From assembly GCA_002469765.1 (NCBI GenBank), contig DKNS01000059.1, positions 1 to 24,794 on the forward strand: a stretch of 24,794 nt of DNA, in the 5' to 3' direction. This stretch comes from Flavobacteriales bacterium UBA7382 (GTDB lineage Bacteria; Bacteroidota; Bacteroidia; Flavobacteriales_D; Sanyastnellaceae). Positions 7,669 to 15,654 of the stretch are shown here, in pieces (the first letter of the stretch is position 1; each line of letters starts with the position of its first letter). The notes beneath the pieces were generated by a model. The model made no database searches, had not been told where the DNA came from, and saw only the letters and a list, made by a program, of their open reading frames with translations. The translations under genes were made by a program, and so were the position numbers.

Positions 7669-8789
7669 TGACGTATAATTTAAGAATGATCACATCGTCC
7701 AAAGGTTGGGGCGGGCTGGAACGCAATTTGTTGGTTCTTGCACAGTGGATGGCACAGGCTGGACATAGGGTGTCCTACGCTGCCGTAGAGGGCTCTCCCA
7801 GCTGGCACCAAGCACCGTCATTTGGGTTGACACCTGAGGCCATTCCTCATCATCCTCGGCGCGCCACCGTGCTCGACGTGCGCAGGTGGAAACACATGGC
7901 CCGTGAGGCCGACCTCGTGTGGATCAGGGCGCCGCGCGATTTGGACGTGGCCAGCCGTGCATGCCGCCAGACTGGCACCCCCTTGCTGGTGCAGCAAGCC
8001 ATGCAAATCACCAAGCCCAAAACCCTGTGGTGGCACAAGCGCCGGTACAGGATGGTCGATGCATGGGTCAGCGGACTGAGGTCTTTGCAGGCTGAAGCCA
8101 TCGAGAACACACCCCTCGAGGCAGTCCAAACCCATGTCCTCCCCTTGCCCTTGGCTTCGAGGTGGTTCGACACAACCCGAAAGGACACCAAGACGGCCCG
8201 TCGCGACCTTGGCTTGACGATGGCTGAAGATCGTGTGCTGCTGGGCACGGTGGGGCGGCTGGATCCTGCAAAAGGTCAACGGCTCGCCCTCCGCGCGCTG
8301 GCGCAACTTCCAGACCACATCCACTGGTTGTTTGTCGGAGACAACACTGTCAACAACGGCGTGGACGAGGAGACGTACCTGAAGCAACTGGCCGCTGAGG
8401 CCGACGTCTCGGACCGGGTGCATTGGCTGGCTGGACGGGAGGATGTCCTCCCGGTCTACGACGCCCTGGACGCCTTTGCCATGACCAGCCAAGCCGAAAC
8501 GATTGGAACGGTCACGCTCGAAGCCATGGCACGCCGTGTGCCTGTGGTTGGATCCCTGGCCGGCGGCACTGTCGAACTTTTGGACTCAGGTCGCGGAATC
8601 GGGTTTGAAACCCAAAACACCCAAGACCTCAAGCGCGCTGTTCTCGAAGTCCTTGAGATGGACACAGACGCGACAGCCCACATGTGCAAGCTGGCCCAGA
8701 ACCACGCGATGAAATCGCACCCAAACACCCTGGTTCCTGCCTGGAACGACTTGCTTGACCAGACCATTCGGTCGGCACGGAAGGCTTAA
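7668..8789 (+). CDS. GT4-type glycosyltransferase (GT-B fold)
   Basis: This is a 373-residue retaining glycosyltransferase of the GT4 group. The N-terminal half has the acceptor-side loop KGWGGLERNL (12-21). The C-terminal half has GTVGRLDPAKG (193-203), typical of GT4 enzymes, and the E-x7-E motif E277/E285 in AETIGTVTLEAM that contacts the nucleotide-sugar donor. No signal peptide or membrane helix is visible, so it probably acts on the cytoplasmic face, making a lipopolysaccharide, exopolysaccharide or protein-linked glycan; which one is unknown. Its ATG shares a base with the dehydrogenase stop (TGATG). It is not in a visible glycan-synthesis cluster. Type IX cargo can be attached to lipopolysaccharide in some Bacteroidota, so the link to the plug gene is suggestive but unproven. 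Confidence 0.9.
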   Translation: MTYNLRMITSSKGWGGLERNLLVLAQWMAQAGHRVSYAAVEGSPSWHQAPSFGLTPEAIPHHPRRATVLDVRRWKHMAREADLVWIRAPRDLDVASRACRQTGTPLLVQQAMQITKPKTLWWHKRRYRMVDAWVSGLRSLQAEAIENTPLEAVQTHVLPLPLASRWFDTTRKDTKTARRDLGLTMAEDRVLLGTVGRLDPAKGQRLALRALAQLPDHIHWLFVGDNTVNNGVDEETYLKQLAAEADVSDRVHWLAGREDVLPVYDALDAFAMTSQAETIGTVTLEAMARRVPVVGSLAGGTVELLDSGRGIGFETQNTQDLKRAVLEVLEMDTDATAHMCKLAQNHAMKSHPNTLVPAWNDLLDQTIRSARKA

Positions 8790-8794
8790 GTTTG
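8787..8794 (+). promoter_or_regulatory. -7-like box upstream of prfC
   Basis: TAAGTTTG matches the Bacteroidota -7 consensus TAnnTTTG exactly. Its first three bases are the stop codon of the glycosyltransferase gene, and it ends 8 bases before the prfC ATG. No well-spaced -33 TTG is visible. If used, prfC would have its own promoter and a leader of only a few bases. Confidence 0.4.
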
Positions 8795-8802
8795 CGGCCA
8801 CC

Positions 8803-10410
8803 ATGAGCGCTGCCATCCAAGATCAAATCCAACGTCGTCGCACCTTCGCGATCATCTCGCACCCGGACGCCGGCAAAACCACGTTGACGGAGAAGTTTCT
8901 CCTTTTTGGCGGCGCCATCCAAACGGCTGGTGCGGTCAAGAACAACAAGATCACCAAATCCGCGGCGTCAGACTTCATGGACATTGAACGCCAGCGCGGC
9001 ATTTCGGTCGCCACATCGGTCATGGCTTTCCACTACAAAGACATCTTGGTGAACCTGCTGGACACCCCAGGGCACAGGGATTTCGCCGAAGACACCTACC
9101 GAACGTTGACGGCGGTGGACAGCGTCATTTTGGTCATCGACTGCGTCAAAGGCGTGGAGCCCCAGACCGAGCGCCTCATGGAAGTGTGTCGCATGCGCAA
9201 CACGCCTGTGATTGTCTTCATCAACAAAATGGACCTGGAGGGCCGCGACCCCACAGATTTGCTCGACGAGGTGGAAGCCAAGCTGAACATCCAAGTGCGT
9301 CCGTTGTCTTGGCCCATTTCTCAGGGACACACCTTTCAAGGGGTGTACAACTTGTACAACAAAAGCTTGCGCTTGTTCCAAGCAGACAAAACCAAGGTCG
9401 CCAAAGACGTGGTCGCCATCGAATCCCTCGACGACAGCGCCCTGGACGACCTCGTTGGAGAACACGCCGACACGCTGCGCGAGGACGTGGAGTTGGTGGA
9501 AGGCGTTTACGACGCGTGGGATCAAGCCCCCTATCTGGAAGGGAAAATGGCACCCGTCTTCTTTGGCAGCGCCGTGAACAACTTCGGGGTGCAGGAAATG
9601 CTGGACACTTTCATTGACATCGCGCCAAATCCCAAGCCGCGAGAAACGTCGAGCCGCGAAGTGGCGCCCGACGAGTCTAAATTCACGGGGTTCATCTTCA
9701 AAATACACGCGAACATCGACCCCAAACACCGCGACCGCATCGCCTTCTTACGCGTGTGCTCAGGCAGCTTCAAACGCAACACGTTCTACCAGCACACGCG
9801 TCTGACCAAAAAACTGAAGTTCGCCAACCCTGCCACGTTCCTCGCCCAAGAAAAGAGCGTTGTGGAAGAAGCCTGGCCCGGCGACGTGGTGGGACTGTAC
9901 GACACAGGCAACTTCAAAATCGGCGACACGCTCACCGAAGGCGAAGACTTGCAATTCCGAGGCATCCCAAGCTTCTCACCGGAAATCTTCAAGGAATTGG
10001 TCAACAAGGATCCCATGAAGAGCAAGCAGCTCGAAAAAGGCATCCAGCAGCTCACCGACGAGGGCGTGGCCCAGTTGTTCATCCGCGAAGCGGGCAACCG
10101 AAAAATCGTGGGCACAGTGGGAGAACTGCAGTTTGAGGTGATCCAATACCGGCTTGAACACGAGTACGGTGCCAAATGCGAATTCCAAGCCAAGCCCTAT
10201 TCCAAGGCATGCTGGATTGAATCGGACAACGAAGACAAACTCGCGGAATTCCGACGCATCAAGGCCCAGGACATTGTTCGCGACAAGGACGGACTCGAAG
10301 TGTACCTCGCGCCGTCGCAGTTCATGCTGAACATGGAAATTCAGAATTTTCCAGAAATCACCTTCCATTTCACCAGCGAATTCAAGACGGCACAAGAAGA
10401 GCGCGCTTGA
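8803..10410 (+). CDS. prfC: Peptide chain release factor 3
   Basis: RF3 is a translational GTPase that removes RF1 or RF2 from the ribosome after peptide release and helps terminate after miscoding. The 535-residue product has the G1 motif HPDAGKTT (20-27), ERQRGISV (62-69) as the switch I region, DTPGH (87-91) and NKMD (141-144), then EF-Tu-like domain II and an RF3-specific C-terminal domain. Length fits the family (E. coli about 529). The frame extends upstream to 8755 inside the glycosyltransferase gene, but MSAAIQDQIQRRRTFAIISH is the family-like start, so I used the ATG at 8803, 13 bases after the upstream stop. EF-G and TypA are excluded by ERQRGISV and by the length. Confidence 0.96.
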   Translation: MSAAIQDQIQRRRTFAIISHPDAGKTTLTEKFLLFGGAIQTAGAVKNNKITKSAASDFMDIERQRGISVATSVMAFHYKDILVNLLDTPGHRDFAEDTYRTLTAVDSVILVIDCVKGVEPQTERLMEVCRMRNTPVIVFINKMDLEGRDPTDLLDEVEAKLNIQVRPLSWPISQGHTFQGVYNLYNKSLRLFQADKTKVAKDVVAIESLDDSALDDLVGEHADTLREDVELVEGVYDAWDQAPYLEGKMAPVFFGSAVNNFGVQEMLDTFIDIAPNPKPRETSSREVAPDESKFTGFIFKIHANIDPKHRDRIAFLRVCSGSFKRNTFYQHTRLTKKLKFANPATFLAQEKSVVEEAWPGDVVGLYDTGNFKIGDTLTEGEDLQFRGIPSFSPEIFKELVNKDPMKSKQLEKGIQQLTDEGVAQLFIREAGNRKIVGTVGELQFEVIQYRLEHEYGAKCEFQAKPYSKACWIESDNEDKLAEFRRIKAQDIVRDKDGLEVYLAPSQFMLNMEIQNFPEITFHFTSEFKTAQEERA

Positions 10411-10432
10411 TGCGTTGTACCTTCCACTCCGC

Positions 10433-11083
10433 ATGAATTCCGTGCCCTTTCGCCTCGCATTTGTGTGCGCATTCACCCTGTGGATGGGCCATGCCGCGTC
10501 ATCCCAAACCGACAGCATGCCCCCCCAAGTGTTGCAAGTCAGCGGCTTGGTGGTCACTGGCGATTCCCTGTCTCCCCTGCCCTATTGCACGGTGTTCAGG
10601 TCGCGGGACCGCAGGGGCACCATGACCGACGCCCGTGGGTTTTTCAGCTTGCCAGCCTTGACAGGCGACACCCTGGAGTTCTCAAGTGTGGGGTATGTGA
10701 CCCAACAAGCTGCCATTCCTGAAGGTGGAGAGTTGGCACGTGTGAACCTCGTCCAACCAATGGGCCGCGACACCGTCGCCATGAAAGACGCGTTTGTGTA
10801 TCCGTGGCCCAGCCGTGAGCGCTTCCGTCAAGACTTCTTGGCCCTCGGTTTGCCCAACCAAGGCCTCGATCCTGCGTGGGACTCCCCCATGGACCCCATG
10901 GACGTGTACGACCGCTTGAGTGAAGTGGGCCGCGACGGACAGTCGACGTCGTCGGACGTGTTGGCCGCCCGGGCCCAACAAGCCGGGTACGCCGGACAAG
11001 CGCCGCCTGTAAACTTGCTGAATCCCGTGGCGTGGGCCCAGTTCCTTCAAGCGTTGAAATCTGGCGATTTGCGCAAGCAATGA
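10433..11083 (+). CDS. Secreted carboxypeptidase-regulatory-like domain protein of unknown function
   Basis: This 216-residue protein has a signal peptide (hydrophobic core about 8-22, likely cleavage near ASSQ) and a carboxypeptidase-regulatory-like beta-sandwich at about 35-110, with the recognisable SVGY turn (GDTLEFSSVGY, ending at 88). The C-terminal half has no domain I can name. It contains YPWPSRERFRQDF starting at 123 and, near the end, LLNPVAWAQFLQALKSGD (195-212). From memory, small Bacteroidota proteins with this domain often carry similar YP-P...F and NP-AW...F segments, so this is probably a conserved but uncharacterised family. Its ATG is 22 bases after prfC; a TTG at 10415 in the same frame is less likely. 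The TGA overlaps the TonB receptor ATG, suggesting the two proteins work together. Confidence 0.75.
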   Translation: MNSVPFRLAFVCAFTLWMGHAASSQTDSMPPQVLQVSGLVVTGDSLSPLPYCTVFRSRDRRGTMTDARGFFSLPALTGDTLEFSSVGYVTQQAAIPEGGELARVNLVQPMGRDTVAMKDAFVYPWPSRERFRQDFLALGLPNQGLDPAWDSPMDPMDVYDRLSEVGRDGQSTSSDVLAARAQQAGYAGQAPPVNLLNPVAWAQFLQALKSGDLRKQ

Positions 11084-13614
11084 ATTCTAGGAGCTGTCGC
11101 ATTTTCGTGGCGTGTTGGCTCGGCATTGCAGCTGCCAGCAGCGCTTGGGCCCAAGGTTTCTTTCTGACCGGCGAAGTCCAGGACACACAAGGCTCCCCAC
11201 TTCCAGGCGCAGCGGTCTTGATCAAGGATCACCTTCGTCTTGGCGTGACCACCAATCCGGAAGGCCAATACCGCATCGAGTTCCCCCATGCCGGCCCTTG
11301 GACCGTCCAAGCATCGTTCGTGGGACATGCTTCTGAATCGTGGTCCTTGACGTTTGAAGACGACTGGGTGCACCACCGCTTCAGGCTTCAACCTGGGACC
11401 AGCTTGCAAGAAGCGGAGGTGGTTGGCGACGGCCGCCAAGACGTGACTGTGCAACGCATCGACCCCAAACTGGCGGGCAAGGTCCCCACCCCACGAGGCA
11501 CAATCGAGGACGCCTTGCTGCAAGCGCCTGTGAATTTCACCTCCGAACTGAGCAGCGCGTACAACGTGCGGGGCGGTTCGTTCGACGAGAATTTGGTCTA
11601 CGTCAACGACATCGAGGTGTACCGTCCGTTCTTGGTGAGGAGCGGTCAACAAGAGGGTTTGTCGTTCGCCAATCCAGACATGGTCGACCGCATCGAATTC
11701 AGCGCAGGTGGGTTCGAAGCCAAGTACGGTGACAAGCTCAGCTCGGTGCTGGACATCCATTATCGCAAGCCCACCGAAGCGCAAACACGGGCAACTGCCA
11801 GCGCACTTGGCGCCCAGCTTCAACACGACCAAGTGATGGGACCGGTGCGCATGAACGTGGGACTCCGCTACAGGAACAACAGTTACATCCTGTCCACCCT
11901 GGACGAGCGCGGTGAGTATGCCCCCACCTACCTCGACGGCCAGTGCTACCTGACTTGGGACCCCGATGGATATGGACCCTGGGAACTCCAAGCCCTCGGC
12001 GTGTATGGCCGGAACGATTACAGCTTCTTGCCGGCCACCCGAGAAACCAACATCGGCACGGTGAACCAAGCTGCCCGATTGACGGTGTACTACGACGGAC
12101 GCGAAGAGTCGGGTTACGAGACGGGGTTTGGCGCCCTGGCGGCGGAACGTCGGACCGAGCAATCACGCATCCGCTTCATCCAGTCCATCTTCCAAACAGC
12201 CGAGCGCGAGTCCTTTGACGTCCTTGGCCAATACTTCCTCAGCGAATTGGAGCGCGACCCAGGCGGAGACACCTTCGACGAAGGCCAAACCTTTGGCGTA
12301 GGCGGATTCCTGCAGCACGGCCGCAACCAATTGTGGGCGCGCGTGGTCAGCTCTGCGCTCAAGGGGAGCCACATCCTGGAGCACCACCACGTGGAATGGG
12401 GGGTCAAACACCGCATGGAGACGTTCGACGACGTTGTGTCCGAATGGAACGTCGTGGACTCGGCGGGGTTCTTCGCCCCACATCCCGCGGACAATTTGGG
12501 CTACCTCGACCCCGCCGATCGCCCAAACCAGGTCATCGCCCTTCCGTATTACGTGTCCGAGCACAACCTCGTCTCCGCCCACCGAAGCACCGCCTTCGTC
12601 CAAGACACCTGGGCGCGCGAATCCTCTCGGGGCGACCTTCGGGTCCATGTCGGCGCGCGGGTCCAGCGGTGGTCGGTCCTGACCCAACCCGCTGCAAGCC
12701 TCAGAAACACCCACGTGGTGGGTGGCCCGAGGGCCAACGTGTCCTTCGTCCCGGCGACCATGGCCCAAACCGTGTTCCGCGTGTCTGGAGGGTACTATTA
12801 CCAGCCTCCATTTTACCGTGAAATGCGTGGATTGGACGGGCTCGTGCGGGACGACGTGTCGCCGCAGCGTGCCATCCACGCAGTGGCAGGGGTTGACCAC
12901 GAGTTCACCTCCAAAGGGCGCCCCTTCAAATTTGTCGGAGAGCTCTTCTGGAAAGACCTGGACAACCTCATTCCTTACGAGATTGAAAACGTCAGACAAC
13001 GCTACTACGCCACGAACAACGCCTCAGGCTACGCCACTGGCGTGGACATGATGCTCAACGGAGAATTCATCCCAGGCGTCCAGAGTTGGTTGCGCATGTC
13101 GGCGCTCAAAACGGAGGAAGACTTGGCCGACGACAGCTATGAGCAATACTTCAACGCCGACGGATTTCAAGTCGTGCCTGGTTACCACAGCGGTCCGTAC
13201 TCGACCATCACCGACACCGTGGTGGTCCTCCCAGGCATGATTCCTCGCCCCGCGGACCAACGTTTCAGCTTCAGCCTTTTGTTTCAAGACGAGATGCCGC
13301 GCAATCCGGACTACAAAGTGTTGCTCAGCCTCTTCTATGGCAGCGGGTTGCCCTACGGACCGCCTTCGTTCAACCGTTATCAGGACGTGCTTCGCACCCC
13401 AGCCTACCGCCGTGTCGACGTAGGCTTCTCCAGGGCGTTGTTCAGCGACGACACCAACCGTGACGGACTCATGTCCATCGAGGTCTTCAACTTGTTGGGA
13501 ATCAACAACACCATCAACCACAACTGGATTCAGGATGTGAACGGCCGTTACTACGCCGTGCCCAACTTCCTAACTGGCCGCAGGCTGAACCTGAAATTTA
13601 CAGTCTCGTTCTGA
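11080..13614 (+). CDS. TonB-dependent outer-membrane receptor with N-terminal carboxypeptidase-like domain
   Basis: This 844-residue outer-membrane transporter has a signal peptide ending SAWAQ (cleavage near 24/25). A carboxypeptidase-regulatory-like domain follows (about 26-105, with GEVQDTQGSPLPGAAV), then the plug domain (about 130-228, with YNVRGGSFDENLVYVNDIEV) and a long beta-barrel ending in phenylalanine, as outer-membrane barrels usually do. It would import a substrate using TonB energy; the substrate cannot be inferred. No SusD-like gene follows, so it is not a typical SusCD glycan transporter, and it is shorter than SusC proteins. The ATG at 11080 overlaps the preceding stop as ATGA; a start at 11032 would extend into the upstream gene and spoil the signal peptide. 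It converges on ligA with an 18-base gap and no clear terminator. Confidence 0.93.
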   Translation: MNSRSCRIFVACWLGIAAASSAWAQGFFLTGEVQDTQGSPLPGAAVLIKDHLRLGVTTNPEGQYRIEFPHAGPWTVQASFVGHASESWSLTFEDDWVHHRFRLQPGTSLQEAEVVGDGRQDVTVQRIDPKLAGKVPTPRGTIEDALLQAPVNFTSELSSAYNVRGGSFDENLVYVNDIEVYRPFLVRSGQQEGLSFANPDMVDRIEFSAGGFEAKYGDKLSSVLDIHYRKPTEAQTRATASALGAQLQHDQVMGPVRMNVGLRYRNNSYILSTLDERGEYAPTYLDGQCYLTWDPDGYGPWELQALGVYGRNDYSFLPATRETNIGTVNQAARLTVYYDGREESGYETGFGALAAERRTEQSRIRFIQSIFQTAERESFDVLGQYFLSELERDPGGDTFDEGQTFGVGGFLQHGRNQLWARVVSSALKGSHILEHHHVEWGVKHRMETFDDVVSEWNVVDSAGFFAPHPADNLGYLDPADRPNQVIALPYYVSEHNLVSAHRSTAFVQDTWARESSRGDLRVHVGARVQRWSVLTQPAASLRNTHVVGGPRANVSFVPATMAQTVFRVSGGYYYQPPFYREMRGLDGLVRDDVSPQRAIHAVAGVDHEFTSKGRPFKFVGELFWKDLDNLIPYEIENVRQRYYATNNASGYATGVDMMLNGEFIPGVQSWLRMSALKTEEDLADDSYEQYFNADGFQVVPGYHSGPYSTITDTVVVLPGMIPRPADQRFSFSLLFQDEMPRNPDYKVLLSLFYGSGLPYGPPSFNRYQDVLRTPAYRRVDVGFSRALFSDDTNRDGLMSIEVFNLLGINNTINHNWIQDVNGRYYAVPNFLTGRRLNLKFTVSF

Positions 13615-13632
13615 CCTGACTTAGGCGCGAGT

Positions 13633-15654
13633 TCACGCTTGAATCCTGGCCAAAAAGGTGTCTTCGTCCACGATTGGGACCCCGAGTTTTTCTGCTTTCG
13701 CCAATTTGCTAGGTCCCATGTTGTCGCCGGCCAAGACCATGGTCGTCTTGGAACTGATGCTGCCCACCAAACGTCCCCCGTGGGCGGTCACCGCAGATTT
13801 AGCCTCGTCGCGGGACATGGTGGCAAAGACGCCACTGACCACCACGACTTCCCCATCGAGGGCGCTCCCCGTTGGCGTTTCCGGGACAACTTCGGTTTGG
13901 ATGCCGACATCAACAAGCCGTTCCACAACCTCCTGGAACACTGGGTCTGCGAACTGGGACACCACGCTCTCCGCGATGACGGGGCCAATCCCCTCCAGCG
14001 CCACAACTTCTTCCACGGTCGCGTGGGCCACCTTTTCGAGGGAGCCCAAGCTTCGAGACAACAACTTTGCGACCGTCTCCCCCACATGACGTATGCCCAG
14101 CGCAAACAAGACTCGCTCGAAGGGGACGGCTTTGCTCTGGGCCAAGCCCTGAAGCAGGTTGTCCACCGACTTTTGAGCCATGCGCTCCAAGGGCAACAAT
14201 TGATCTGCGGTCAAAGCATAGAGGTCCGCCACGTCACGGAGCAGACCGGCTTCCACCAGCTGCGCCACAGTCTCTTTCCCAAGTCCTTCCACGTTCATGG
14301 CTTTCCTCGAGATGAAGTGCTCGATGCGGCCGCGCACTTGGGCAGGACAATCGACAGTGTTCACGCAATAATGCTGGGCCTCGCCCTCCACGCGATCCAA
14401 CATTGCCCCGCACTCCGGACAGGACGAAGGGAACACCAACGAAGGTGGCGCAAACAGCCCTTCCGCGTGGGCTGTCTCACGGTCAACACCCACAACCTTT
14501 GGGATGATTTCCCCGCCCTTTTCCACGAAGACCATGTCGCCAATGCGGAGGTCCAACTTGGCGATTTGGTCGGCGTTGTGCAAGCTGGCATGCTGCACGG
14601 TCGTCCCTCCAAGTTGCACCGGATCGAGGTCGGCCACAGGCGTCACAGCCCCGGTCCGTCCTACCTGGTACTTCACATCCACCAACGCGGTGCGAACGCG
14701 TTCGGTTTCAAACTTGTACGCCAGCGCCCATCGGGGGCTTTTGGCCGTGTTTCCCAGCCGCTTTTGGTGGTCGTACCGGTTGACTTTGATGACAATGCCA
14801 TCGATGGCAAAATTGAGATCGCGACGAGCCTTGTCCCAATGTTGGACAAAGGCCATGATGCCGTCCACCGTCGTGGCAACTTCCAAACTCTTGCCTCGGG
14901 GCGGCCTGAATCCCCAGGCTGCGGCACGCCTGACGGCCTCGCTGTGGCAATCCACCCCAAGCTCCTGCATGGCGCCTCCGTCGACGTTGTAAAGCATGCA
15001 ATCCAAGGGGCGATCTGCCACCAAGCGACTGTCTTGGAGCTTGAGGGTTCCTGCCGCGGTGTTTCGGGGGTTGGCAAACTCTTGCTCGCCGGATTCCTTG
15101 CGCAACTGATTGAGCGCATTAAACGCATCCCACGGAAAAAAAATTTCTCCTCGGATTTCGAGCTCGGCTGGAGCCCCCGGAAGGAGCTTCAATGGAACCG
15201 TTCGAATGGTGGCGACATTGGTCTTGACGTCCTCGCCCACCGCGCCGTCTCCCCGTGTGAGGGCACGCACGAGGGCGCCATTCTGGTACCACAAGCTGAT
15301 GGCAACCCCATCGTATTTGAGCTCCATTGCAAATTCAACTTCCTCCCCTGGCAAAGACGCTTGAACGCGCTTCGCCCATTGGGCCACCTCTTCGGCTTTG
15401 TAGCTGTTGCTCAACGACAACATGGCGTGCCTGTGGGGCACTTTTTCAAACTTTTCGGTGAGGTCCCCTCCCACACGTTGCGTCGGCGAATTCGCGTCGT
15501 AGGCTTCAGGATTCTCCGACTCCAATTGGACCAATTCTTCCAACAAGACGTCAAATTCCCGGTCGGAAATCGAAGGCGAAGCAAGCACATAGTACTTGTG
15601 GTTGTGGGCATGCAATTCAGCCCGAAGTGCTTCAATCCTGTGGAGGGCGTCCAT
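13633..15654 (-). CDS. ligA: NAD+-dependent DNA ligase
   Basis: LigA seals nicks in duplex DNA during replication and repair, using NAD+. The 673-residue product has the full domain order: the N-terminal Ia domain (HNHKYYVLASP), the adenylation domain with the nucleotidyl-lysine motif ELKYDG (K113), FANPRNTAAG (193-202), the OB fold, a zinc finger with C412, C415, C430 and C436, helix-hairpin-helix repeats (about 450-575), and a C-terminal BRCT domain (about 598-673). Length is typical (about 670). I used the ATG at 15654 (MDALHRIEALRAEL), which resembles the E. coli start. The frame stays open to 15687, but those 11 residues look unrelated. Its first 23 bases overlap the end of prmC in another frame. 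Confidence 0.97.
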   Translation of the reverse strand: MDALHRIEALRAELHAHNHKYYVLASPSISDREFDVLLEELVQLESENPEAYDANSPTQRVGGDLTEKFEKVPHRHAMLSLSNSYKAEEVAQWAKRVQASLPGEEVEFAMELKYDGVAISLWYQNGALVRALTRGDGAVGEDVKTNVATIRTVPLKLLPGAPAELEIRGEIFFPWDAFNALNQLRKESGEQEFANPRNTAAGTLKLQDSRLVADRPLDCMLYNVDGGAMQELGVDCHSEAVRRAAAWGFRPPRGKSLEVATTVDGIMAFVQHWDKARRDLNFAIDGIVIKVNRYDHQKRLGNTAKSPRWALAYKFETERVRTALVDVKYQVGRTGAVTPVADLDPVQLGGTTVQHASLHNADQIAKLDLRIGDMVFVEKGGEIIPKVVGVDRETAHAEGLFAPPSLVFPSSCPECGAMLDRVEGEAQHYCVNTVDCPAQVRGRIEHFISRKAMNVEGLGKETVAQLVEAGLLRDVADLYALTADQLLPLERMAQKSVDNLLQGLAQSKAVPFERVLFALGIRHVGETVAKLLSRSLGSLEKVAHATVEEVVALEGIGPVIAESVVSQFADPVFQEVVERLVDVGIQTEVVPETPTGSALDGEVVVVSGVFATMSRDEAKSAVTAHGGRLVGSISSKTTMVLAGDNMGPSKLAKAEKLGVPIVDEDTFLARIQA

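Noticed and set aside
11047..12999. Two long minus-strand frames opposite the TonB receptor
   Set aside because: Both are codon-aligned shadows of a gene with clear plug and barrel features, interrupted only where the receptor uses a TCA codon.
13615..13632. Bidirectional terminator between the converging TonB receptor and ligA genes
   Set aside because: The 18-base gap and flanks contain no stem of useful length and no T run on either strand.
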